64,000 bases of DNA from Amycolatopsis sp. CA-126428 (GTDB lineage: Bacteria; Actinomycetota; Actinomycetes; Mycobacteriales; Pseudonocardiaceae). Location: assembly GCF_002904335.1 (NCBI RefSeq), contig NZ_PPHF01000074.1:558001-622000 (forward strand), written 5' to 3'. The position numbers and the translations under genes were made by a program. A model generated the notes under the pieces. It had not been told where the DNA came from. It did not search any database and saw only the letters and a list, made by a program, of their open reading frames with translations. Positions 44,855-52,666 of this stretch are shown here, piece by piece; within the stretch, counting starts at the first letter, position 1, and each line of letters starts with the position of its first letter.

Positions 44855-45736
44855 ATGGACGTCGATCTGCGCAAGCTCCGTTACTTCGTGGCGGTCGCCG
44901 AAGAACTGCACTTCGGGCGCGCCGCCGCGCGGCTGCTCATCGCGCAGCCGGTGCTTTCGCGGCAGATCCGGGCCCTGGAAGGCGAGCTGCGGGCGCAGCT
45001 GTTCCGGCGCGACAGGCGGTCGACCGAGTTCACCGCGGCCGGGCGCCAGCTGCTGGAGGACACGCGGCCGCTGCTGGCCTCGGCCGATGCCCTCCGCCGC
45101 CGGGTCGCGACGGCCGCGCGCGGTACCTCGGCGTTCACCGTGGCGTTCATGCCGGGCATCACGGTCACCGGCGCGGTCCGCGAGCTCTCGGCGCGGCAGC
45201 CGGGCCTGGCGGTGGAGCTCCTGCGCACGACGTGGGACGACCAGACCGAAGTCCTCCACGACGGCCGCGCCGACGTCAGCGTGATCCGGCTGCCGGTGGA
45301 CCGGCGCGGGCTTACCGTCCGGCCGCTGTTCCGCGAGCCGCGCGTGGCCGTGCTGCACGCCGGCCACCGGCTGGCCGGCAAGGAATCGGTGCGGGTCGGC
45401 GACCTCGTGGACGAGCACCTGCTCAACGACCCGGACGCGGTGCCGGAGTGGCGTGACATCGCGGTCGAGCTGCGCGAAGGCGCCGCGCCGGCGCGGCGGG
45501 CGTTCCGGAGCGTGGCGGAGAAGCTCGAGCACGTGGCCGCCGGGCGGGGGATCGCGGTCGTCCCGCGGTCGACGTCGGAGTACTACACCCGGCCCGACGT
45601 GGTGCGCGTGCCGGTCGAGGACCTGCCGCCGAATGAGGTGTGCCTGGCGTGGGTATCCGGCCGGCGGTCGCGGGTGATCTTCGAGTTCGCGGAGATCATC
45701 GCGGGCCTGGCCGACGCAGGGGAGAGGACACGATGA
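44855..45736 (+). CDS. LysR family transcriptional regulator
   Basis: The 293-residue protein has the LysR winged helix (1-60, YFVAVAEELHFGRAAARLLIAQPVL...) and an effector domain (about 90-290). TACCCT (44841-44846) lies 8 nt before ATG 44855, which may make it leaderless, though TGGAG (44846-44850) could also serve as a ribosome-binding site. Its stop overlaps the ATG of a HAD gene by 4 bp. That gene and the upstream DoxX gene are candidate targets. Confidence 0.92.
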   Translation: MDVDLRKLRYFVAVAEELHFGRAAARLLIAQPVLSRQIRALEGELRAQLFRRDRRSTEFTAAGRQLLEDTRPLLASADALRRRVATAARGTSAFTVAFMPGITVTGAVRELSARQPGLAVELLRTTWDDQTEVLHDGRADVSVIRLPVDRRGLTVRPLFREPRVAVLHAGHRLAGKESVRVGDLVDEHLLNDPDAVPEWRDIAVELREGAAPARRAFRSVAEKLEHVAAGRGIAVVPRSTSEYYTRPDVVRVPVEDLPPNEVCLAWVSGRRSRVIFEFAEIIAGLADAGERTR

Positions 45737-46401
45737 TCCGCTGGGCGACGTTCGACTGCTTCGGCACGCTGGTGGACTGGCGCCACGGCATCGCCACCGG
45801 GCTCGAGCTGCTCTACCCCGGCCGCGGCGCGGAGCTGCTCGAGGTCTACAACCGGTTCGAGCCGCAGGTGCAGGCCGAGGTGCCGGTGCGGCGGTACCGG
45901 GAGGTGCTCGCCGAGTCCCTGCGCCGGACCGCGGCCGAAGCCGGGCTGGAGCTGGTGGCGGACGACGCTTCGGTGCTCGGGACCGGGCTGCCGTACTGGC
46001 CGGTCTTCCCGGACACCCGGCCGGCGCTGGCCGCGCTGCGGGAAGCGGGCTGGCGGCTCGCGCTGCTGACGAACTGCGACCGCGACCTCATCGGCGAGAC
46101 CCAGCGGCGGCTCGCGGTGCCGATCGACGCGATCGTGACCGCGGAGGACGTCGGCGGGTACAAGCCGGGGCACGGTCACTTCCGGCGGTTCGCCGCGTCC
46201 TTCGACGCGACCGCCGCGAACTGGGTGCACGTGGCGCAGAGCCACTTCCACGACATGGTGCCGGCCCAGGCGCTGGGCATCCCGCGCGTGTGGGTCAACC
46301 GGCACGCCGGCCCGCAGGACCCGGCGGTGGCGGACGCGGTCCTGCCCGATCTCGGCGATCTGGCCGAGACGGTCGAGCGGGTGCACGCCGGAGCCCGCTG
46401 A
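45733..46401 (+). CDS. HAD-superfamily haloacid dehalogenase type II-like hydrolase
   Basis: The 222-residue HAD protein has motif I TFDCFGTLVDW with nucleophile Asp7 or Asp8, motif II LLTNCD, a Lys in GGYKPGH and motif IV-type acidic residues. FDCFGTLVDW is typical of L-2-haloacid dehalogenases rather than phosphatases. It is translationally coupled to LysR through ATGA. Substrate is unknown. Confidence 0.88.
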   Translation: MIRWATFDCFGTLVDWRHGIATGLELLYPGRGAELLEVYNRFEPQVQAEVPVRRYREVLAESLRRTAAEAGLELVADDASVLGTGLPYWPVFPDTRPALAALREAGWRLALLTNCDRDLIGETQRRLAVPIDAIVTAEDVGGYKPGHGHFRRFAASFDATAANWVHVAQSHFHDMVPAQALGIPRVWVNRHAGPQDPAVADAVLPDLGDLAETVERVHAGAR

Positions 46402-46407
46402 CCGCCG

Positions 46408-46578
46408 TCACGGGTGGCGCACCCCGGCCGGGCGGTGCGGGAACACTGCGGCCCACAACGCCTTCCACGGCTTCGCGGGCTGCCGTTCCCTCGGCGTCTG
46501 CAACGCCGGCTCCGGGCGCGCCCCGGCCCGGTAGTCCATTTCCACCCGCACCCAGTCGTGGATCCAGTCGCCTCGCAT
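46408..46578 (-). CDS. small protein of unknown function (56 aa)
   Basis: ATG 46578 is preceded by a strong AAAGGAG (46588-46582) at proper spacing, which decides this start. The product begins MRGDWIHDWVRVEMDYRAGARP and is Trp/Arg-rich with a Pro-rich tail and no membrane helix. I do not recognise a named family. It converges with the HAD gene and is divergent from the lyase gene. Confidence 0.65.
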   Translation of the reverse strand: MRGDWIHDWVRVEMDYRAGARPEPALQTPRERQPAKPWKALWAAVFPHRPAGVRHP

Positions 46579-46687
46579 GGTGGCTCCTTTCGTCGTGGAG
46601 CCCACGATCGTCCTGAGGGTTCCGCGCCCGCATCGGGTGAACACGCAGTCCGGCGCCGGCCGGCCCCTTACCCGCTATCGTGACCGG

Positions 46688-47443
46688 GTGGCCGCGACGA
46701 CGTTCCTGTTCGTGCCCGGCGACCGGCCCGACCGCTTCGGCAAGGCGCTCGCCGGCGGCGCCGGCGTGGTGATCCTCGACCTCGAGGACGCCGTCGCCCC
46801 CGCGGCCAAGGAGGCGGCCCGCGCTTCGGCGGGCGAATGGCTGGAGGGCCACCGGGCGATGGTCCGGATCAACGCGCCGGGCACGCCGTGGTTCGACGCG
46901 GACGCCGAGCTGGTGGCCGCGCTCGGCGTGCCGGTGATGGTGCCGAAGGCCGAGACACCGGGGGTGCTCGCCGGGTTCGGTGCGGTGGTCGCCCTCGTCG
47001 AAACCGCGCTCGGGGTGGAACGCGCCGGTGAGCTGGCGGCGGTGCCGTCGGTGACGCGGCTGGCGTTCGGCAGCGTGGACCTGGCGGCCCAGCTCGGGGT
47101 GGCGCCGGAAGACCGGGAGCCGTTCGCGTACGCCCGTTCGCGGCTGGTGATCGCCTCGGCGGCGGCCGGCCTCGCGCCGCCGGTGGACGGCGTCACCACG
47201 GATCTGGGCGCCGGCTCGCCGCTGGAGGAGGACGTCCGCTACGCGCGCCGCCTGGGTTTCGGCGGCAAGCTCTGCATCCACCCGAAGCAGGTGGCCGTGG
47301 CCCGGGCCGGCTTCACACCGACGGAAGCCGAACGCGCCTGGGCTCGCCGGGTAGTGGCGGCGGGAGACGGGGTGTCCGTTGTGGACGGCCGGATGGTGGA
47401 CAAGCCGGTGCTCGCCCGGGCCCGGCACATCCTCGACGGGTGA
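46688..47443 (+). CDS. HpcH/HpaI aldolase / citrate lyase beta-like CoA-ester lyase
   Basis: The 251-residue TIM-barrel lyase starts TTFLFVPGDRPDRF, with LDLEDAVAP (metal and substrate loop), VRINAPGTPWF, VALVETALGV, AFGSVDLAAQ and CIHPKQV. This matches CitE-like enzymes cleaving citramalyl-, malyl- or similar CoA esters, but is shorter than true CitE. GTG 46688 is chosen because TATCGT (46676-46681) lies 6 nt upstream, implying a leaderless transcript. Convergence with a CaiB-type CoA-transferase gene makes a shared acyl-CoA pathway plausible. Confidence 0.9.
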   Translation: MAATTFLFVPGDRPDRFGKALAGGAGVVILDLEDAVAPAAKEAARASAGEWLEGHRAMVRINAPGTPWFDADAELVAALGVPVMVPKAETPGVLAGFGAVVALVETALGVERAGELAAVPSVTRLAFGSVDLAAQLGVAPEDREPFAYARSRLVIASAAAGLAPPVDGVTTDLGAGSPLEEDVRYARRLGFGGKLCIHPKQVAVARAGFTPTEAERAWARRVVAAGDGVSVVDGRMVDKPVLARARHILDG

Positions 47444-47701
47444 GGCGGACCCGCAGGCCGCCTTGCGCCGGCTTCGCTCGGGCAACGACGCGTTCCGCTT
47501 CCGGCTGCACCACAGCGCGTTGGGCGAGAATTGCTCTGCACCAAGCCGCCGCCACCCTCCACTGCGGCTGCGCGCACCCAGTGCGGGCCGGAGCCGGACC
47601 GCATCGAGCTTCGCCGAGGTCGATTCGCGCGCGGTTTCGGCAACGTCACCGGCCGAGCATGTCGTGCGGTCCAGGATCGCGGACACGAGATCGGCCCTGC
47701 G
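47444..47701. other. intergenic region between converging genes
   Basis: I see no supported gene, repeat or clear hairpin in these 258 bp. Short open frames on both strands lack ribosome-binding sites and family motifs. Confidence 0.4.
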
Positions 47702-48877
47702 CTACACCGCGCCCTGGCGTCGCAACGCTTCCGCGTCGAAGCCGAACTCCGTCAGCACCGCGTTCGTGTGCTCGCCCAGTGCCGGTACCGGGTCCATCCG
47801 CGGGGCCCGGCCCGGGACCGTGATCGGCGGCAGTGTCGCCCGGATCGGCCCGGCCGGCGTGGCGACCTCGGCGAACCGGTCGCGCGCCGTGAGCTGGGGG
47901 TGGGCCAGGACGTCCGGCAGGTCCCGGCGGCGGGCGTGGGCGATGCGGCCCGCCCGCAGCCGGGTCTCCAGCTCGGCGCCGGTGAGCTCGGCGAAGATCG
48001 CGTCGATCCCGGCTTCCAGAGCGGCCCGGTTCGCCACTCGCGCGCTGCCCGTGGCGAACCGGGCGTCGGTGATCCAGTCCGGGCGGGCGACCGCGTGCTC
48101 GCAGAACGCCGCCCACTCGCGGTCGTTCTGGACCGCCAGCACCAGTTCGGTGCCGTCGCCCGCGGCGAACGTGCCGTAGGGGGCGATCGCGGGGTGGCTG
48201 GTGCCCGTCCGCGGCGGTGGTGTCCCGCCGTACCCGGCGTAGTACAGCGGAAAGCCCATCCATTCGACGAGCGAGTCGAACAGGCTGACCTCGAGTTCGG
48301 TGCCCAGCCCGGTCCGCTCGCGGTCGTACAGCGCGGACAGGATGCCGGAGAAGGCGTACATGCCGGCGCCGATGTCCGCGGCCGGGATGCCGCTCTTGGC
48401 CGGTTCCGCCGCGGATCCGGTGACCGACACCAGCCCGGCTTCGGACTGGATGAGCAGGTCGTAGGCCTTCGCGTCGCGGTAGGGCACGGTCGAGCCGTAG
48501 CCCGACACCGAGCACGTGATCAGCCGCGGCCGGGTCGCGCGCAGGGTGGCCGCGCCCAGCCCGAGCCGCTCCGCGACGCCGGGTGCGAAGTTCTGCACGA
48601 ACACGTCGGCGCGGTCCAGCAGCGCGGCCATGACGTCGGCCGCCGCGTCGCTCTTGAGGTCCAGCGTGACGCTTTCCTTCGACCGGTTCAGCCAGACGAA
48701 GTGGCTGGAGAGGCCGTGCACGGTCTCGTCGTAGGCGCGGGCGAAGTCGCCGGTGCCGGGCCGTTCGATCTTGAGCACGCGGGCCCCGAGGTCGGCCAGG
48801 TGCCGGGTGGCGAGCGGTGCGGCCACGGCCTGTTCGCACGACACGACGGTGACGCCGTCGAGGGGCAAGGAACGCAT
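47702..48877 (-). CDS. CaiB/BaiF family CoA-transferase (class III)
   Basis: The 391-residue class III CoA-transferase has the N-terminal LPLDGVTVVSCEQAVAAP and the SVTLDLKSDA segment. Candidate catalytic Asp140 is in AYDLLIQSEAG, and SLFDSLVEWM follows. Members move CoA between an acyl-CoA and a free acid such as formyl/oxalyl, carnitine or succinyl/mesaconyl. The adjacent CoA-ester lyase supports an organic-acid degradation role; the substrate pair cannot be set. Confidence 0.9.
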   Translation of the reverse strand: MRSLPLDGVTVVSCEQAVAAPLATRHLADLGARVLKIERPGTGDFARAYDETVHGLSSHFVWLNRSKESVTLDLKSDAAADVMAALLDRADVFVQNFAPGVAERLGLGAATLRATRPRLITCSVSGYGSTVPYRDAKAYDLLIQSEAGLVSVTGSAAEPAKSGIPAADIGAGMYAFSGILSALYDRERTGLGTELEVSLFDSLVEWMGFPLYYAGYGGTPPPRTGTSHPAIAPYGTFAAGDGTELVLAVQNDREWAAFCEHAVARPDWITDARFATGSARVANRAALEAGIDAIFAELTGAELETRLRAGRIAHARRRDLPDVLAHPQLTARDRFAEVATPAGPIRATLPPITVPGRAPRMDPVPALGEHTNAVLTEFGFDAEALRRQGAV

Positions 48878-49013
48878 GGCCGCATCCTGCCACCCGAGCC
48901 GGACCGCACCGGCTATGACAGGGAGTGATACGTATCAGTATGGGCGGGTCGGATCTGCTGGAGTTTCGGGCAAAACCGTTGACGGCCCCTGGGCGGGCTT
49001 GCACTCTGAATCG

Positions 49014-49025
49014 GATCAGCTGATC
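49014..49025. promoter_or_regulatory. 12-bp palindrome upstream of the LacI-type gene at 49053
   Basis: GATCAGCTGATC is a perfect palindrome 28 bp before the ATG. A TTGACG box (48979-48984) lies 29 bp upstream of it. Likely autoregulatory operator, and possibly also controls the divergent CaiB-type gene. Confidence 0.55.
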
Positions 49026-49052
49026 AGCGGCGACCGGCGAGCGAGGTGCCCG

Positions 49053-49991
49053 ATGGGCAGGGTGCGGCAGGCCGACATCGCGCGCGTGGCGGGGGTTTCC
49101 CAGGCGACGGTGTCGGTGGTGCTCGGCGGCAACCGCACGGGCGTCCGGCTGGCGGAGTCGACGCGGCTGCGGGTGCTGGAAACCGCCCGGCGGCTGGGTT
49201 ACGCCGATCCGCTGGCGAAGCGGCCGGCGTGCCAGGACCTCATCGGGATCTGCGCCGCCACCCCGGTGTTCGAGGCGCACCAGGCGGTCCTGGCCGGTAT
49301 CGCGGCGGAGGCGGCCGCGCTCGGCAAGGACCTGATCATGTTCGCCGCGGCGGGTCCCGCGCTCGTCCGCCGCACCCGGCTCGCCGACGGCTGCCTGTTC
49401 CTCGGGGGTCCCGTTCCCGAAGAGCTGCTCACCGCCGGCTTTCCGATCGTCCACATCGGACGTTGCGCCGAGCTCGGCGGCCGCGTCCCGTGTGTCGACG
49501 CCGACTACGCGCCGGCCTCGGCCGAGGTGGTCGCCCGGCTGGTGCGGGCGGGTCACCGGCGGATCCGCTACCTGCGCGAGCCGGCCGACACCCCGGCCGC
49601 GCGCGAACGCGAACGCGGGATCCGCGCCGAGGCCGGCGCGGTCGGCTTGGTGATCGCCGCCGACGGCACCGGCCTCGGCGCGGCGGCGATCCGCGGCTGG
49701 CTCGCCGAGGGCGTCACCGCGCTGGTGGTGGACGAGGCCGTCCTCGCCCCGGCGCAGCGGGCCTTGCGGGCGGCCGGAGTGACGGTGCCCGGCGACCTCT
49801 CCCTGGCGGTCCTGGGCCGCCCGCCGTCCGGGACGGCCGGCCCGGAGATCAGCGGCTTCGAGGTGCCACGGCGCGCGCTCGGGCGCGAGGCGGTGCGGCT
49901 GCTCGCGTCGGTGGTGGGCACGGGGGCAGGCGGGCATCGGCTGCTCGCCTGCCCGCCGGTGGCCGGGGAGACGATCGCTCCCGTCGCCTGA
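49053..49991 (+). CDS. LacI family transcriptional regulator
   Basis: The 312-residue protein has a LacI helix-turn-helix at the N-terminus (RQADIARVAGVSQATVSVVL) and a shortened ligand-binding domain; no clear second-subdomain loop of about 20 residues is visible compared with typical 330-340-residue members. ATG 49053 has GAGG (49043-49046) upstream. It is divergent from the CoA-transferase gene across about 175 bp with a palindrome. Effector unknown. Confidence 0.88.
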   Translation: MGRVRQADIARVAGVSQATVSVVLGGNRTGVRLAESTRLRVLETARRLGYADPLAKRPACQDLIGICAATPVFEAHQAVLAGIAAEAAALGKDLIMFAAAGPALVRRTRLADGCLFLGGPVPEELLTAGFPIVHIGRCAELGGRVPCVDADYAPASAEVVARLVRAGHRRIRYLREPADTPAARERERGIRAEAGAVGLVIAADGTGLGAAAIRGWLAEGVTALVVDEAVLAPAQRALRAAGVTVPGDLSLAVLGRPPSGTAGPEISGFEVPRRALGREAVRLLASVVGTGAGGHRLLACPPVAGETIAPVA

Positions 49992-49998
49992 GCCGGGG

Positions 49999-50610
49999 TC
50001 AGGACAGGACGCCGTTGTAGTCGGGCAGCTTGAAGGTCCGCTCGGCGTGCCCGCCGTCGAGGTCGGTGCGGTTGTTGCCGATGTTCGCGACGATGGCGTA
50101 CCCGGCCTGTTCGATGGCGGTCCGGGCCTGGGTCTTGTTGGCCTGGACCGGGTCGAAGTTGAACAGGGGTCGCAGGTACAGCCCGTCGATCGGGTAGCCG
50201 ACCGCCTTCAGGTTGCCTTCCGTGGGCCACCGGAGGAGTTCGGTGCGGTCGCTGACGAAGAAGACCGCGGCCCCCTTGGACTGGGCGAGCTTGGCGAGCG
50301 CGAGGACCGGCTGCACCGCCGGGGTGGTGATCCCGCCGGAGTAGTAGGTCTCCAGGCTGGTGTTGTCGATGTCGAGCACGATCGCGGTCCGGCCGCCCGG
50401 GACGGCGAGCCGCTGGTCGAGGTAGCCGGCGGCCGGGGTGGTGACCGCGGTGACGTCCGCGATCCAGGTGGCGTAGGCGGGAGCGGCGGCCGAGACGGCG
50501 GCCGGCGCGGCCGCGGAACGGGCGTCGGCGGTGCCGGCGCTGCCGAGCAGCAGCAGGACGGAGGAGGCGACGCCGGCGACGGCGAGCCGCGCCTTCGAAG
50601 TGGACGACAT
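49999..50610 (-). CDS. secreted HAD acid phosphatase (class B / subfamily IIIB)
   Basis: The 203-residue protein has a Sec signal peptide (about 1-30) and HAD motif I DIDNT, with Asp80 and Asp82. VFFVSDRTE (motif II) and a GNNRTDLDG segment (motif IV) follow. Class B acid phosphatases hydrolyse phosphomonoesters outside the membrane. A candidate -10 TACGCT lies at 50646-50641. A TGACAGTCC half-site (50614-50622) just upstream matches half of the inverted repeat at 52503-52533. Confidence 0.85.
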   Translation of the reverse strand: MSSTSKARLAVAGVASSVLLLLGSAGTADARSAAAPAAVSAAAPAYATWIADVTAVTTPAAGYLDQRLAVPGGRTAIVLDIDNTSLETYYSGGITTPAVQPVLALAKLAQSKGAAVFFVSDRTELLRWPTEGNLKAVGYPIDGLYLRPLFNFDPVQANKTQARTAIEQAGYAIVANIGNNRTDLDGGHAERTFKLPDYNGVLS

Positions 50611-50734
50611 GGCTGACAGTCCACCAGCCGGCCGCGGCGGAGCGTACCGGCAAGTAGCCGAATTTGTTTCATGTTCGGTTCGGGGCCGCCCGCGGTTCCC
50701 TCCTTGGTCCCGCGGCCGGCCCTTGCGCGGCGCG

Positions 50735-51316
50735 TCAGGGCCGGCCGAGTCCGTACGTCAGCAGGGTCAAGGCGGTCCCGACGGTGCGCGTGCCGATCAG
50801 CCGCGCCGGCTTGGCGCCGCTCGTCGCCGGGAAGAGCCGTTCGCCCGCGCCGGCCACGAACGGGTACGTCATCAGCCGCAGCTCGTCCGCGAGGTCGTGC
50901 TCGATCAGCGTGTGGACGAGCCGGCTGCTGCCGTACACGACGATTTCCCCGCTCACCTCCTCCTTCAGCTTCGCGACTTCTTTGACGACATCGCCGGCCA
51001 AGACGGTCGGCTCGCCCCAGCCCGCGTCTTCGACGGCGGACGAGGAGACGACGTACTTCGGCAGGCTCCGCAACCGGTCCGCCCACTCACCGGTGCGGGT
51101 CGCCCACCCCCGCCCGAGGAAGTACGCGTGCGTACGGCGGCCCATGAGCAGGGCGTCGGCGCCCAGGGCTTCCTCGTGTTCGACCCGGGCCCACGCGGTG
51201 CGGTCCGCATCGCTGATCCAGGTGAACCAGCTGCCGCGGCCGGACAACTCCTCGCCGGTGGGATCCTGGACGACTCCGTCGAGGGTTACGTTTTCGCTGA
51301 TGATGAGTTTTCCCAT
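50735..51316 (-). CDS. RibD/DHFR-like domain protein
   Basis: The 193-residue protein begins MGKLIISENVTLDGVVQDP and ends VGTALTLLTYG, with MGRRTHAYF and VVYGSSRLVHTLIE. This is the RibD C-terminal/dihydrofolate reductase-like fold common in actinobacteria. True DHFR active-site residues are not all evident, so an NADPH-dependent reductase of unknown substrate is the safe call. It is divergent from an ECF sigma gene, a frequent pairing, and shares about 100 bp of regulatory space with it. Confidence 0.85.
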   Translation of the reverse strand: MGKLIISENVTLDGVVQDPTGEELSGRGSWFTWISDADRTAWARVEHEEALGADALLMGRRTHAYFLGRGWATRTGEWADRLRSLPKYVVSSSAVEDAGWGEPTVLAGDVVKEVAKLKEEVSGEIVVYGSSRLVHTLIEHDLADELRLMTYPFVAGAGERLFPATSGAKPARLIGTRTVGTALTLLTYGLGRP

Positions 51317-51418
51317 GCCGGGGTCGACGCCGGGACACCGGGGAAGGGGGCGGCCGCCCCCTTCGCGCCGCCGCCGGCGTCCGTACCGGAGGGAACCGCG
51401 ACCGGGGAAAGGCGGCGG

Positions 51419-52426
51419 ATGGGAAACGAACTGATCGGCAGGGCGCGGGCGGGGGACGGCGAAGCGTTCCGGGCGCTGACCGAGCCGCACCGCCGCGAGC
51501 TGCAGGTGCACTGCTACCGGCTGCTCGGGTCGTTCCAGGACGCCGAGGACGCCCTGCAGGACACGCTGCTGTCCGCGTGGCGGGGCCTCGGCGGGTTCGA
51601 CGGTCGCGCGTCGATCCGCACCTGGCTCTACCGGATCGCCACCAACCGGTGCCTCAGTGCGCTGCGCTCGGCGGCCCGGCGCCCGGTCAAGGCGTGGGAC
51701 ATCCCCGGCGTCGAACCACCCGAGCCGACGCGGCTCGGTGAAGTCGTGTGGCTCGAGCCGTTCCCCGACGCGCTCCTCGAAGGGGCCTTCGCCGCGCCGC
51801 TGGGTCCGGAGGCGCGGTACGAGCAGAGCGAATCCGTGTCGCTGGCGTTCGTGACCGCCCTTCAGGCGCTGCCGCCCCGCCAGCTGGCGGTCCTGGTGCT
51901 GCGCGACGTCCTGGGATTCCCGGCGGCCGAGGTCGCCGCGATGCTGGACACGACGGTCGATGCGGTCAAGAGCGCCCTCAAGCGGGCCCGGACCGGGCTG
52001 CGGCACCGCTCGCCCGGAGAACCGGCGCCCCCGCCCGGTTCACCCGCCGAGCAGGCGATCGTGGCGAACTTCGTGCGGGCTTGGGAAACCGCCGACATCG
52101 ACGCGCTGGTGGCCCTTCTGACCGACGACGTGTTCGTGTCGATGCCGCCGCTGCCGCTCGAGTACGAGGGCCGGGACGTGGTGGGCCGGTTGTGCGCCGG
52201 CCTGTTCGGCGCCGGCCGCCGCTTCGACCTGGTCCCGACGCGGGCCAACGGCCAGCCGGCGTTCGGCGCCTACCTGCGCGGCCCCGCGGGCACCAGCCAC
52301 GGAACCGGCCTGTACGTCCTCGCGGTGGCCGGTGACCGGATCTCGGCCATGACGAGGTTCGAAAACAGTGTGCTCCCGGTGTTCGGCCTGCCGCGGTCGC
52401 TGCCAAACCGGACCAGTTGCGTATAA
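51419..52426 (+). CDS. ECF sigma factor with C-terminal SnoaL-like domain
   Basis: The 335-residue protein has sigma region 2 (about 5-75, with LGSFQDAEDALQDTLLSAW and region 2.4 WLYRIATNRCLSALR). Region 4 (about 130-195, with LPPRQLAVLVLRDVLGF) follows, then an NTF2/SnoaL-like domain (about 205-320). This is the SigG/ECF41-like architecture in which the appended domain tunes sigma activity, so no separate anti-sigma gene is needed. ATG 51419 is supported by GGGGAAAGG upstream. Confidence 0.9.
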   Translation: MGNELIGRARAGDGEAFRALTEPHRRELQVHCYRLLGSFQDAEDALQDTLLSAWRGLGGFDGRASIRTWLYRIATNRCLSALRSAARRPVKAWDIPGVEPPEPTRLGEVVWLEPFPDALLEGAFAAPLGPEARYEQSESVSLAFVTALQALPPRQLAVLVLRDVLGFPAAEVAAMLDTTVDAVKSALKRARTGLRHRSPGEPAPPPGSPAEQAIVANFVRAWETADIDALVALLTDDVFVSMPPLPLEYEGRDVVGRLCAGLFGAGRRFDLVPTRANGQPAFGAYLRGPAGTSHGTGLYVLAVAGDRISAMTRFENSVLPVFGLPRSLPNRTSCV

Positions 52427-52502
52427 CGCCATATTCAGGTGAGCGGAGGTTGGTGCCACTGAGGCGTTCGGGGCGGAACCGGTTCCGAGGATCGCCCCAT
52501 GG

Positions 52503-52533
52503 CCCCGGACTGTCAAGGGTTGACAGTCCGGGG
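52503..52533. promoter_or_regulatory. perfect 14-3-14 inverted repeat upstream of the GH64 gene
   Basis: CCCCGGACTGTCAA (52503-52516) and TTGACAGTCCGGGG (52520-52533) are exact reverse complements around GGG. The right arm carries a consensus -35 TTGACA (52520-52525); TATGAA at 52541-52546 is a -10 candidate with a short 15-nt spacer. The placement suggests an operator over the promoter, or an attenuator-like stem. Confidence 0.65.
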
Positions 52534-52666
52534 GCGGTGGTATGAACCTTTTCATCGATCGTTCCAGCCGGCCCGCGAGGGCATCCGCCCGGCGCTCAGG
52601 GACGAGCCGGACCGCGCCGTCTCCCGACTGCGGTGGGTCCGTCCGTTTCCCGGCCAGGGAGGAACC

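Noticed and set aside
47444..47701. Possible degraded gene between the CoA-ester lyase and CoA-transferase genes
   Set aside because: Open frames there are overlapping shadows with no recognisable protein similarity.
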